This document shows, one piece after another, positions 15,642-24,129 of a stretch of 64,000 nucleotides of DNA (position 1 is its first letter; each line of letters opens with the position of its first letter). The notes under the pieces are model-generated. The model made no database searches and had not been told where the DNA came from. It was given only the letters and a program-made list of their open reading frames with translations. This DNA comes from Micromonospora chersina (GTDB lineage Bacteria > Actinomycetota > Actinomycetes > Mycobacteriales > Micromonosporaceae), in the NCBI RefSeq assembly GCF_900091475.1, contig NZ_FMIB01000002.1, positions 5,270,001-5,334,000 on the forward strand, written 5' to 3'. Made by a program: the position numbers and the translations under genes.

Positions 15642-15809
15642 TCAGACCTTGGCCTTGCCCAGGATGCGGTTCACTGTTGTGCCGCACACCGGGCACTTGC
15701 CCTTGGCCATGTTCATGCCGGTCTTCGAGACCTCCACGCGCCCCTCGAAGTCCCGCTTCTCCTTGCACTTCACGCAGTAACCGTTGTAGGTCTGGGCCTG
15801 GTCGGCCAC
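15642..15809 (-). CDS. DUF5679 zinc-ribbon protein
   Basis: A 55-residue protein, VADQAQTYNGYCVKCKEK ... KGKCPVCGTTVNRILGK. Two CxxC knuckles (YCVKC and KCPVCG) make a compact zinc ribbon typical of actinobacterial DUF5679. The GTG at 15809 is supported by GAGGAGGG five bases upstream; longer in-frame versions would add a low-complexity arginine-rich run and are unlikely. It stands as its own transcript between the ThiF-like gene and the YgjP-like peptidase. A small gene of this sort occupies the same place in mycobacteria. Nucleic-acid or protein binding is possible, but nothing further can be said. Confidence 0.9.
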   Translation of the reverse strand: MADQAQTYNGYCVKCKEKRDFEGRVEVSKTGMNMAKGKCPVCGTTVNRILGKAKV

Positions 15810-16255
15810 GGTAGCCCTCCTCGTCTCGTCCGCCGGACGCCTCCGGCGGGTTTCCCTGCGGCGGGCCACGGGTGGCGCCGGCGCCGGGGGGTTCTCCACG
15901 GTCACTCGCGTGACCGCTGGTTGGCGGACCCTACCCAGGTCTGGGCGGTTCCATGTCAGCTGTGCGTCGACTCTGTGAGCAAGTCGACGGCAAGAGTGTG
16001 CATGCCGAGTTACGTCGGATAAGTCAGTTTCGCGGGGACACGCCGGGTGAATGCCCTCAGATCCCCCTTCGGGAGGCCCCCAGCGCGACAGCCCGTCCGT
16101 AGATCACTTAACGTTGACAGGGGTCGGCAGGTGATGGTCAACTGCCGCCGCAAAGAATTTTTTCGGGACTCCTGGCGACCAAACGCCATTTTCCGGGCGC
16201 GTGTCGCCGTGTTGACTCTTGCGGACCCCTGGTCAGTACGCATTAGCTTTCCCTC
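15810..16255. other. Intergenic region between DUF5679 and the YgjP-like peptidase
   Basis: No convincing gene is present. It holds TTGACA at 16114-16119 and TTGACT at 16212-16217. The latter has TACGCA 19 bases downstream, a possible promoter for the peptidase. A T6 run (around 16157-16162) follows no stable stem. A 70-codon frame from 16047 has poor codon bias. Confidence 0.4.
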
Positions 16256-16288
16256 GTGACAGTCATCCGAGGCTGCGCGGACCAGTGA
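16256..16288 (+). CDS. Ten-codon leaderless upstream ORF coupled to the YgjP-like gene
   Basis: GTG at 16256 lies six bases after TAGCTT (16244-16249), the same spacing seen at other leaderless starts here. It encodes VTVIRGCADQ, and its TGA shares a base with the ATG of the peptidase gene (TGATG). Termination here would deliver ribosomes to the downstream start, which has no ribosome site of its own. Confidence 0.45.
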   Translation: MTVIRGCADQ

Positions 16289-16818
16289 TGGCCGGGACGC
16301 GGAAGCCCGTCGTCGAAGTACGGCGCAGCCAGCGCCGGCGGCGCACGGTGTCCGCGTACCGCGACGGGGAGCGCGTCGTGGTGCTCATCCCCGACCAGTT
16401 CTCCCGTGCCGAGGAGAGCGAGTGGGTCGACCGGATGCTGGCCCGGCTCGCCGCCCGCGAAGGCCGGCTCGCCCGCTCCGACGCCGAACTGCTGGCCCGG
16501 GCCACCCGACTGATCAACCTCTACCTGCCCGAGCACGGGCCGGCCGCCGTCCCGGCCAGCGTCCGCTGGGTGACCAACCAGAACGGCCGCTGGGGTTCCT
16601 GCACCCCCGCCGACCGCACCATCCGGATCTCCCACCGCATCCAGGACATGCCCGACTGGGTGATCGACTACGTGCTGCTGCACGAGCTGGCGCACCTCGT
16701 CGTGCCCAGCCACAACGCCGAGTTCTGGGCCCTGGTCGGCCGCTACCCGAAAACCGAGCGCGCCCGCGGCTACCTGGAGGGCGTAGCCGCCACCTCCGGC
16801 GTCCCCCTGACCGACTGA
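16288..16818 (+). CDS. YgjP-like (M48-type) zinc metallopeptidase
   Basis: A 176-residue protein with the YgjP/SprT-like signature: NQNGRWGSC, then the zinc motif HELAHLVVPSHNAEFW, with the third ligand His in the same segment. The N-terminal half is a basic strand-rich region (VEVRRSQRRRRTVSAYRDGE) typical of the family. Members are soluble, usually small, and of unclear substrate; some accompany DNA-repair systems. The ATG at 16288 overlaps the stop of a ten-codon upstream ORF. An in-frame codon further upstream would add 23 residues without conserved character. Confidence 0.88.
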   Translation: MAGTRKPVVEVRRSQRRRRTVSAYRDGERVVVLIPDQFSRAEESEWVDRMLARLAAREGRLARSDAELLARATRLINLYLPEHGPAAVPASVRWVTNQNGRWGSCTPADRTIRISHRIQDMPDWVIDYVLLHELAHLVVPSHNAEFWALVGRYPKTERARGYLEGVAATSGVPLTD

Positions 16819-17163
16819 TCCACCCGGTCTCCCCACATCCCGCGGCTCTCCGCGGCCCCGCGCTCCTGTGGCCCCGCACCCCGTGCGGCCGCGGCCGCGC
16901 GGCCTCGCGCTCCCGCCCCTCGCGGCCCCCGGCCCCGCGTCGATCATGAAGTTAGCGGTGCCGTTCGCCCGTTTTGTCGCGGCTAACTTCATGATCGACG
17001 TTGCGGTTCTGCCGATCTTGGAGAGTTACCGTCGCGGCGCCTGATACACGCATGGCGTTCCGCCGACGCGGATGCAGGGCCGGATGGTCGGTCACGGGAG
17101 CCGGCACGTGGAGCACATGCGGCGGGCGCCGCCGCGCGGTCAGGGTGGGCGCGGACAGCGGGT
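16819..17163. other. Intergenic region with REP-like palindrome
   Basis: This stretch carries the second palindrome copy (16938-17000) and otherwise low-complexity GC-rich sequence. I see no gene. Its right end feeds into the leaderless promoter of the next gene. Confidence 0.5.
16938..17000. repeat. Interspersed palindrome, copy 2 (19-base arms)
   Basis: CGTCGATCATGAAGTTAGC (16938-16956) is exactly complementary to 16982-17000, with a 25-base loop. It shares the GATCATGAAGTT core with the palindrome at 5814-5872. Arm ends and loop differ, but pairing is kept in both. Confidence 0.85.
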
Positions 17164-17175
17164 TAGGGTCGTCGG

Positions 17176-17778
17176 GTGGTTCGACGTGTGGTGGTGGCGT
17201 TGCTCGCGCCGGTGAACTGGACGCCGCCGGGGATCGATCCGACCCGGTGGCGGAGCGCGCTCGCCGAGGACGTGGTGGACCTGCTGGCCACGCTGAACGA
17301 GGTGGAGACCGCCGTGGCGGTGACGCCGGAGGATCGCTGGCTGGCCGACGCGGTGGTCTGGCCCGGCACGGCCGTGCACGAGGTGCCGGAGCCCACGGTC
17401 GACGCGGTGTTCGCCACACTGACCGGGTACGACCAGGCGGCCGTGGTGGCGGCCGACGCCCCGGATGTGCCGGGCCTCACCCTCGGCAAGCTGCTCCGGC
17501 CGCTGTCCAGCCGTCCGGTGGCGGTGGCCCCGGTGGAGGGGAGCGGGTCGGGGCTGCTCGGGGTGGCCGCTCGGCTGCCCGCGCCGGCGTGGTTGCCGGC
17601 GCTTGACCTGGACACCGCCGCGCCGGCAGAGGTGCGTGCCGCCGCACCGCGCCCGGGAGACGTGGCGGTCACCGCGGGCTGGCGCCGACTGCGCGGCCCG
17701 GCCGACCTGGCCAGCCTCGATCCGGCCTTCGAAGGCTGGGAGGCCACCCGCGCCGTCCTCTCCGGCCAGCCCGGCTGA
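17176..17778 (+). CDS. Hypothetical protein, possible nucleotidyltransferase-like fold
   Basis: A 200-residue acidic protein starting VRRVVVALLAPVNWTPPGID. The pattern VVVAADAPDVPGLTLGKLL (a D-x-P loop after a strand) resembles the Rossmann-like fold of DUF2064/CofC-type glycosyl- or nucleotidyltransferases, but metal-binding residues are not clear. I would not assign a function. The GTG at 17176 lies six bases after TAGGGT (17164-17169), so the message is probably leaderless. It converges on the zincin_2 gene, with a hairpin between them. Confidence 0.75.
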   Translation: MVRRVVVALLAPVNWTPPGIDPTRWRSALAEDVVDLLATLNEVETAVAVTPEDRWLADAVVWPGTAVHEVPEPTVDAVFATLTGYDQAAVVAADAPDVPGLTLGKLLRPLSSRPVAVAPVEGSGSGLLGVAARLPAPAWLPALDLDTAAPAEVRAAAPRPGDVAVTAGWRRLRGPADLASLDPAFEGWEATRAVLSGQPG

Positions 17779-17928
17779 CGCCGGCGCTCCCCTCGCAGAA
17801 TGACCGACTCCGCCGGGTCCTGTTAGGGACAAGCGCTGCCCCTCGCGCCGGAGCAGCCGAGCAGAGGCGCTGCAGGCACTGACCGTTGCGTCGGAGGCTG
17901 CAGAGCGGGAGTGGGGGGCGGACGCGGC

Positions 17929-17958
17929 GGGGCCCGCACGAGAATTCGTGCGGGCCCC
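17929..17958. terminator. Bidirectional terminator hairpin
   Basis: GGGGCCCGCACGA (17929-17941) pairs with 17946-17958 around GAAT. It sits 15 bases beyond the zincin_2 stop and 150 bases beyond the convergent hypothetical gene. Confidence 0.75.
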
Positions 17959-17972
17959 GGTGACGTGTGGCG

Positions 17973-19244
17973 TCAGGACTTGTCGTCGTCCTCGCCCGGG
18001 GTCTGCTCCTCCGGCGCGCCGGGCGCGGTGAAGTCGAAGTTCGCCAGCTCCTCGTCCAGGTCGCTGGTGGTCGCGGCGAACGCCTCCGGGTTGGCGAAGT
18101 CGTCGTCGGAGGGGAGCAGGTCGGGGTGGCCCCAGACCGCGTCCCGGCCGGCGATCCCGCGGTGCTCGGTGAGGGCCGACCAGAGCACTGTCGCCTCGCG
18201 CAGCCGGCGCGGCCGCAGCTCCAGGCCGACGAGGGCGGCGAAGGTCTGCTCGGCCGGACCGCCGGCGGCCCGGCGGCGGCGGAACGCCTCGCCGAGGCGT
18301 ACGACGTTGGGCAGCCGGTCGCCCGCGGCGCTGTCGACCACGTGGCACACCCAGCCCTCGACCAGGGCGAGCACGGTCTCCAGCCGGGCCAGCGACGCCT
18401 TCTGCGCCGGGGTGTCCTCGGGCGTGAAGATGCCCTCCAGGGCGATCGCCTGCATGGACTCCGGGTCGGTCGGGTCGACCCGGCCCATCGCCTCCTCGAT
18501 GGCCTCCCGGTTGACCCGGATGCCGGCGGCGTAGTTCTCCACGGCGGTGAGCACGTGCCCGCGCAGCCACGGGACGTGCTGGAAGAGTCGCTGGTGGGCG
18601 GCCTCGCGCAGGGCCACGTAGAGGCGTACCTCGTCCTCGGGCAGTTCGAGGCCCTCGCCGTACGCCCGGATGTTGGCCGGGATGAGCGCGGCCGTGCCGG
18701 CCGGGCCGAGCGGCAGGCCGATGTCGCCGGCGGAGAGCACCTCGGCGGCGAGCGAGCCGAGTGCCTGGCCGAGCTGGCCGCCGAAGAGCGCGCCGCCCAG
18801 CGTGGCGACCATCGACTGCATCGGGCCGAGCTGGGCCCGGGCCTCCGGCGGCACGAGGTCGCCCATGGCGCCGACCATGCGGCTCGCCACCGGGTCGCAG
18901 AGCTTGCGCCACACGTCGAGGGTCTTGTAGATCCACTCGTTGCGGTTCCAGGCGACCGAGGTCCGGATGCCGGAGGGCCACGAGGTGGCCGGCTCCAGCC
19001 AGAGGTCGGCGATGCGCAGCGCCTCCTCCACCGCGTTGCGTTCGAACGGCGAGACCGCCGGGTCGCCGGCGGCGGCGAGCTGGCTGGCGGCCACCTGCCG
19101 GGCGAGGTCCCAGTTGACCGGTCCGCTGCCCGGCGCGGAGAGCAGGTGCTGCAACTGCGACATGAACTGCTGCATCTGCGCGGGATCGTTGGGGTCTGGT
19201 GGTTGCCCACCCGGGAGCGCGAAGCCGAACGGAATATCAGGCAC
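17973..19244 (-). CDS. Zincin_2/DUF2342 zinc-dependent metalloprotease family protein
   Basis: A 423-residue protein of the actinobacterial zincin_2 family (Rv3195 type), often annotated as associated with coenzyme F420 biosynthesis, although that link is by phyletic pattern only. The putative active-site helix is LREAAHQRLFQHVPWLR, an E-x-x-H variant rather than classic HExxH. The C-terminus is acidic (GEDDDKS). The GTG at 19244 was chosen because TACCGT lies seven bases upstream (leaderless), and the resulting start VVPDIPFGFALPGG is the family's usual beginning. It is divergent from the PDZ-Lon gene. Confidence 0.88.
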   Translation of the reverse strand: MPDIPFGFALPGGQPPDPNDPAQMQQFMSQLQHLLSAPGSGPVNWDLARQVAASQLAAAGDPAVSPFERNAVEEALRIADLWLEPATSWPSGIRTSVAWNRNEWIYKTLDVWRKLCDPVASRMVGAMGDLVPPEARAQLGPMQSMVATLGGALFGGQLGQALGSLAAEVLSAGDIGLPLGPAGTAALIPANIRAYGEGLELPEDEVRLYVALREAAHQRLFQHVPWLRGHVLTAVENYAAGIRVNREAIEEAMGRVDPTDPESMQAIALEGIFTPEDTPAQKASLARLETVLALVEGWVCHVVDSAAGDRLPNVVRLGEAFRRRRAAGGPAEQTFAALVGLELRPRRLREATVLWSALTEHRGIAGRDAVWGHPDLLPSDDDFANPEAFAATTSDLDEELANFDFTAPGAPEEQTPGEDDDKS

Positions 19245-19358
19245 GACCTCTACGGTACGCGTGCCGCGCCGCAGGTCGTGGCGTCGGCGTTGCGCTGAGG
19301 GCGAAGTCCGGTGCTCACCGCGCCGGACCTTCCGGGCCGGATCGGTACGCTCTGGCGC

Positions 19359-20372
19359 ATGAGACGTCGCGGCGTGACCGTACTCCTCGGTGCACTGCTC
19401 ACCGCCCTGCTCAGCGTCGGCGTGCTGAGCGTGCCCATCCCGTACGTGGTGCTCGGTCCCGGTCCGACCGTGAACACCCTCGGCAGTGCGGACGGCAAGG
19501 AGATCATCCAGGTCACGGGCCGGTCGACGTCCACCTCCGCCGGGCAGCTCCGGCTCACGACGGTCGGCGTGCAGCCCACCGTCCGGCTCCGGTCGGCGCT
19601 GGCCGGCTGGTTCTCGAAGGACGAGGCGGTGGTGCCGCGCGAGCTGGTCTACCCGCCGGGGGAGTCGCAGGAGGAGGTCGAGAAGCGCAACGCCGAGGAC
19701 TTCCAGAACTCGCAGACCAGCGCGGAGACGGCGGCCCTGCGGGAGCTGGGTTACCCGATCCGGGTGCTGGTGAAGGCGGTCACCGCGGGCGGCCCGTCGG
19801 TCGACGTGCTCAAGCCCAACGACGTGATCACCTCGGTGAACGACCAGCCGGTGACAAGCGCCGCGCGGCTCACGGAGCTGATCCGCGCCAAGCCGGCCGG
19901 CACCGCGCTGAAGATCGGCTACACCCGTGCCGGCGCGCCGGCCACCGCCACGGTGACCAGCCGCGAGCAGGACGGCCGGCCGCGCATCGGCGTCGAGATC
20001 GACCAGCAGCAGCCGCACCCGTTCACCCTCAAGATCGACCTCGGTGACATCGGCGGTCCCAGCGCCGGGCTGATGTTCACGCTCGGCATCATCGACAAGC
20101 TGGAGCCGCAGGACCTGACCGGCGGGAAGATCATCGCGGGCACCGGCACCATCGACGACGAGGGCCGGGTCGGCCCGATCGGCGGCATCGCGCAGAAGCT
20201 CGTCGGTGCGAAGGAGGCCGGAGCGAAGGTCTTCCTGGTGCCCGCCGACAACTGTGCGGAAGCGGTCCGCAACCCGCAGCCGGACCTGCCGCTGCTGCGG
20301 GTGGCGACGCTGGACGACGCGCTGACGGCCCTGGAGAAGCTGCGCGCGGGAGGGCAGCCGACCCGCTGCTGA
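19359..20372 (+). CDS. PDZ and Lon-type protease domain protein (YlbL family)
   Basis: A 337-residue membrane-anchored protease facing outward. An N-terminal signal anchor (LLGALLTALLSVGVLSV) is followed by a conserved PYVVLGPGPTVN, a PDZ domain (about 140-225: VDVLKPNDVITSVNDQPV) and a Lon S16 catalytic domain. The Ser lies in DIGGPSAGLMF and the Lys in GGIAQKLVGAKEAG, so the Ser-Lys dyad is intact. The ATG at 19359 lies seven bases after TACGCT (19346-19351), predicting a leaderless message. The next gene is UPF0182, the same pair as Rv3194c/Rv3193c. Confidence 0.93.
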   Translation: MRRRGVTVLLGALLTALLSVGVLSVPIPYVVLGPGPTVNTLGSADGKEIIQVTGRSTSTSAGQLRLTTVGVQPTVRLRSALAGWFSKDEAVVPRELVYPPGESQEEVEKRNAEDFQNSQTSAETAALRELGYPIRVLVKAVTAGGPSVDVLKPNDVITSVNDQPVTSAARLTELIRAKPAGTALKIGYTRAGAPATATVTSREQDGRPRIGVEIDQQQPHPFTLKIDLGDIGGPSAGLMFTLGIIDKLEPQDLTGGKIIAGTGTIDDEGRVGPIGGIAQKLVGAKEAGAKVFLVPADNCAEAVRNPQPDLPLLRVATLDDALTALEKLRAGGQPTRC

Positions 20373-20489
20373 GGGCCCGCGACGGGTCACCGGACGATCG
20401 TGACGTGACCTTGACCCGACGTGTTCAGCAACACCCCGTACTCTGGGTGCCTGGTCGGAGCCGGTCACATCGAGCGTGCGGAGCCAACA

Positions 20490-23471
20490 GTGGTCATGCG
20501 GAGCAGCCCCCTTCCGAGGATGAGCCGGCGCGGACGCGTCACCATCGGGGTCCTGATCGGGGTGTTCGTGTTCTTCACCCTGCTCGGGTGGGGGGTCAAC
20601 GCCTGGACCGACTGGCTCTGGTTCGACGAGGTCCGCTACACCCAGGTCTTCACCGGCGTGCTCGCCACCCGGCTGCTGCTGTTCCTGGTGATCGGGCTCG
20701 GCATGGCGGCGATCGTGGCGGGCAACCTGTGGCTGGCGTACCGGCTGCGGCCGCAGCTCCGCCCGCACTCCGCCGAGCAGGCGACCCTGGAGCGCTACCG
20801 GATGCTGCTGAGCCCCCGGCTCGGCACCTGGATCGCCCTGGCCTCCGCGGTCATCGGGCTGTTCGCCGGCCTCTCCGCGCAGAGCCGGTGGAGCCAGTGG
20901 CTGCTGTTCCGCAACGGCGGCAGCTTCGGCGTGAAGGACCCGGAGTTCGGCATCGACGTCGGCTTCTACGTCTTCCAGCTGCCGTTCTGGCGCTACCTGC
21001 TCGGCGTCGGCTTCACCGCGGTGGTGCTCGCGCTGCTCGGCGCGCTGGCCGTGCACTACATCTTCGGCGGGGTGCGGCTCCAGGGCGTCGGTGACCGGAT
21101 GACGAACGCCGCCCGGGCCCACCTCAGCTCGCTGGTCGCGGTCTTCGTGGTGCTCAAGGCCATCGCGTACGTGCTGGACCAGCGGGCCATGCTGCTGGAG
21201 TACAACGAGGGCGCCAAGCTCTACGGCGCCGGCTACGCCGACATCAACGCGCTGCTCCCGGCGAAGGAGATCCTCGCCTGGATCGCCGTGGTGGTGGCCA
21301 TCGCGATCATCGTGTTCTCCAACGCGTGGATGCGGAACCTGGTCTGGCCCGGCATCGCGCTCGCGCTGCTCGGCGTCTCGGCCGTGGCGATCGGCGGCAT
21401 CTACCCGTGGGCCGTGCAGACCTTCGAGGTCAAGCCGAGCGCCCGGGACAAGGAGGCGCCGTACATCGAGCGCAGCATCGAGGCGACGCGGGCCGCGTTC
21501 GGCCTGACCGGCACGAAGAGCACCGGGTACGCGGCGGACAACCTCATCCCGCCGGCCAGCCTGGCCACGGACACCTCGGTGGTGCAGAACGTCCGGCTGC
21601 TCGACCCGCAGCTGGTCTCCGAGACGTACACCCAGCTCCAGCAGGTCCGCGGCTTCTACGACTTCGGCTCGAAGCTGGACATCGACAGGTACGCGGTGAG
21701 CGGCAAGACCTCGGACTACGTGGTCGGGGTGCGCGAGATCAACTACGGTGAGCTGCCCAACAACAACTGGATCAACCGGCACACCGTCTACACCCACGGG
21801 TACGGCCTGGTGGGGGCCCCGGCGAACCAGGTGGTCTGCGGCGGCCAGCCGTACTTCGTCTCCGGCTTCCTCGGCGAGAAGGCCCAGGAGGCGTGCTCCT
21901 CGCAGACCGAGCAGATCCCGGCCCAGCAGCCGCGGATCTACTACGGCGAGCGGATGGAGGCCGACGACTACGCGATCGTCGGGCAGACCGGTGACCGGAA
22001 CGTCGAGTTCGACCGCCCGACCTCGACCGGCGGCGAGCAGTACTACACCTACACCGGCGAGGGTGGCGTCGAGATCGGCTCGTTCAGCCGGCGGCTGCTC
22101 TACGCGATCAAGGAGCAGGAGTCGAACTTCCTCCTCTCCGAGGCGGTCAACGACGACTCGAAGCTGCTCTACGTGCGCAACCCCCGGGACCGGGTGGAGA
22201 AGGTCGCGCCGTTCCTCACGCTGGACGGCGACCCGTACCCGGCGGTGGTGAACGGTCGGGTCCTCTGGATCATCGACGGCTACACCACGGCGGCGACCTA
22301 CCCGTACGCGGAGCGGGTCAACCTGCAGGCGGAGACGACCGACGAGCTGACCGGGCGGGGCACCTTCCAGCTGGCCCGGGAGAACGTCAACTACATCCGC
22401 AACTCGGTGAAGGCGACCGTCGACGCGTACGACGGCACGGTCAAGCTGTACGCGTTCGACGACACCGACCCCGTGCTCAAGGCGTGGAACAAGGCGTTCG
22501 GCGGCGAGCTGGTGCTGCCCAAGGGCGACATCCCGCCGGAGCTGGCCGAGCACTTCCGCTACCCGGCCGACCTGTTCAAGGTGCAGCGCAACCTGCTCAC
22601 CAAGTTCCACGTCACCGACCCGGGCGACTTCTACTCCGGCCAGGACTTCTGGCAGGTGCCGAACGTGCCGGACGCGCCGGACAGCGGGCAGAAGCAGCCT
22701 CCTTACTACCTGTTCACCCAGTTCCCGGGGCAGGAGTCGCCGCGCTTCCAGCTCACCGCGGCGGTCACCCCGAACGGGCGGCAGAACCTGGCCGCGCTGG
22801 TCACCGGGTCGTACGTCGACGGGCGGCCGCAACTGGAGGTGCTGGAGCTGCCGGACCAGACCCGGATCTCCGGGCCGACGCAGGTGCACCAGCAGATGAC
22901 GAACAACGGCGACATCCGGCAGCAGCTCAACCTGCTCTCCTCCAACCAGGCGCAGGTGCAGTACGGCAACCTGCTCTCGCTGCCCTTCGCCGACGGCATG
23001 CTCTACGTCGAGCCGGTCTACGTGAAGAGCAGCAACCAGGACGCGTACCCGCTGCTGCAGAAGGTGCTGCTCTCCTACGGCGACGGCGGCTCGTACGTGG
23101 TGCTCGCCAACAACCTGAGCGACGGCATCAAGCAGCTCGTCGAGCAGGGCAAGCGGGCGGCGACCGGCACCCCGCCGCCGAGTACCGGCGACAACCCGCC
23201 GACGACCGGCGGCACGTCCCCGCCGGTGCTCACCGGCGAGCTGGCCGAGGCGGCCGGCAAGGTGCAGAGCGCGATCGCCGAGGTCAAGGCCGCGCAGGCG
23301 TCCGGCGACTTCGAGCGGTACGGGCGGGCGCTGAAGGCGCTGGACGAGGCGATGGCCGCGTTCCAGCAGGCCCAGGCGGCGGCCAACCCGTCGCCCGGCC
23401 CGGCCCCGAGCGGCAGCGCGTCCGCGTCGCCACCGGCCTCGCCCTCGTCCTCGCCGTCACCGAACGGCTGA
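20490..23471 (+). CDS. UPF0182 family integral membrane protein
   Basis: A large (about 993 residues) membrane protein. About seven hydrophobic helices fill the first third, starting with VTIGVLIGVFVFFTLLGWG. A long extracytoplasmic region follows, with the conserved segment IERSIEATRAAFGL. The C-terminal tail is rich in Pro, Ser and Ala (PSGSASASPPASPSSSP), which suggests a cell-wall-spanning linker. The GTG at 20490 has GGAG six bases upstream; an ATG six bases later is the alternative. The family is nearly universal in actinobacteria but has no established function. It follows the PDZ-Lon gene. Confidence 0.92.
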   Translation: MVMRSSPLPRMSRRGRVTIGVLIGVFVFFTLLGWGVNAWTDWLWFDEVRYTQVFTGVLATRLLLFLVIGLGMAAIVAGNLWLAYRLRPQLRPHSAEQATLERYRMLLSPRLGTWIALASAVIGLFAGLSAQSRWSQWLLFRNGGSFGVKDPEFGIDVGFYVFQLPFWRYLLGVGFTAVVLALLGALAVHYIFGGVRLQGVGDRMTNAARAHLSSLVAVFVVLKAIAYVLDQRAMLLEYNEGAKLYGAGYADINALLPAKEILAWIAVVVAIAIIVFSNAWMRNLVWPGIALALLGVSAVAIGGIYPWAVQTFEVKPSARDKEAPYIERSIEATRAAFGLTGTKSTGYAADNLIPPASLATDTSVVQNVRLLDPQLVSETYTQLQQVRGFYDFGSKLDIDRYAVSGKTSDYVVGVREINYGELPNNNWINRHTVYTHGYGLVGAPANQVVCGGQPYFVSGFLGEKAQEACSSQTEQIPAQQPRIYYGERMEADDYAIVGQTGDRNVEFDRPTSTGGEQYYTYTGEGGVEIGSFSRRLLYAIKEQESNFLLSEAVNDDSKLLYVRNPRDRVEKVAPFLTLDGDPYPAVVNGRVLWIIDGYTTAATYPYAERVNLQAETTDELTGRGTFQLARENVNYIRNSVKATVDAYDGTVKLYAFDDTDPVLKAWNKAFGGELVLPKGDIPPELAEHFRYPADLFKVQRNLLTKFHVTDPGDFYSGQDFWQVPNVPDAPDSGQKQPPYYLFTQFPGQESPRFQLTAAVTPNGRQNLAALVTGSYVDGRPQLEVLELPDQTRISGPTQVHQQMTNNGDIRQQLNLLSSNQAQVQYGNLLSLPFADGMLYVEPVYVKSSNQDAYPLLQKVLLSYGDGGSYVVLANNLSDGIKQLVEQGKRAATGTPPPSTGDNPPTTGGTSPPVLTGELAEAAGKVQSAIAEVKAAQASGDFERYGRALKALDEAMAAFQQAQAAANPSPGPAPSGSASASPPASPSSSPSPNG

Positions 23472-23487
23472 CGCCGAGCCGACCACG

Positions 23488-23532
23488 CGAGCCCGTGGTC
23501 CGTGACCCGTAACGGTCCGGACCGCGGGCTCG
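23488..23532 (+). terminator. Hairpin after the UPF0182 gene
   Basis: CGAGCCCGTGGTCCG (23488-23502) pairs with 23518-23532 with one mismatch, 16 bases beyond the UPF0182 stop. Confidence 0.65.
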
Positions 23533-23619
23533 TGTCGCTTACCGGACGGAACACCCGCAACCCGGTGCCCGCTTCCACCGTCATCAGAGCAGGTGGTCGA
23601 CAGGGAGGCGGGAGCCACG

Positions 23620-24129
23620 ATGCGCGATGCGAACAGCTTCGACGACTTCTACCGCAGCACGTCGGGTCGGTCTCTCCGGTACGGCCGCGCGGTGGCCGGT
23701 GACGCCGGTGAGGCACAGGACCTCGTCCAGGAGGCGTACGCCCGGGCCTGGCGGCAGTGGGGGAAGCTCGCCGCGCACCCCGCGCCGGAGGCGTGGCTGC
23801 GGCTGGTGATCAACCGGCTGGCCACCGACCGCTGGCGGCGGCTGCGTGGCTGGCGTCTCGCGGCGAGCCGCACCGGCCCACCCGACGACGTGGGGCCGCC
23901 GGGTGAGGACACCGTCCTGCTGGTCGGGGCGCTCCGGCGGCTGCCGGCCCGGCAACGGCAGGCCCTCGCCCTGCACTACCTGCTCGACCTGTCGGTGGAG
24001 GAGATCGCCCGGGAGGCCGGCGTTCCCGCCGGCACCGTGAAGTCCTGGCTGTCCCGGGGCCGGGCCCGGCTGGCCGAACTGCTGCCCGGCGTGGCCGCCG
24101 AGGAACTGGAGGTGAATGATGTCGCGTGA
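23620..24129 (+). CDS. ECF-family RNA polymerase sigma factor (SigE/SCO-type, sigma-70 regions 2 and 4)
   Basis: A 169-residue extracytoplasmic-function sigma factor. Region 2 includes GDAGEAQDLVQEAYARAWRQ and region 4 includes LPARQRQALALHYLLDLSVE with the helix-turn-helix AREAGVPAGTVKSWLSRGRA. Its short length and SigE-like (SACE/SCO-group) region 2 point to the actinobacterial group that pairs with a single-pass membrane protein. The ATG at 23620 has GGGAGG about a dozen bases upstream plus a closer GGGAG. It overlaps the downstream membrane-protein gene by 11 bases. Confidence 0.92.
   Translation: MRDANSFDDFYRSTSGRSLRYGRAVAGDAGEAQDLVQEAYARAWRQWGKLAAHPAPEAWLRLVINRLATDRWRRLRGWRLAASRTGPPDDVGPPGEDTVLLVGALRRLPARQRQALALHYLLDLSVEEIAREAGVPAGTVKSWLSRGRARLAELLPGVAAEELEVNDVA

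Noticed and set aside
16047..16259. 70-codon gene before the YgjP-like peptidase
   Set aside because: It lacks a ribosome site and codon bias, has no recognisable pattern and runs across the predicted promoter.
20411..20444. TTGACC/TACTCT promoter before UPF0182
   Set aside because: The elements are 22 bases apart, too far for a standard promoter. TACTCT alone may still be a -10.
17973..22889. Minus-strand open frame of 1638 codons
   Set aside because: The true gene is the zincin_2 protein ending its N-terminus at 19244. Upstream codons mirror the PDZ-Lon and UPF0182 genes and are His/Arg/Asp-rich shadow sequence.
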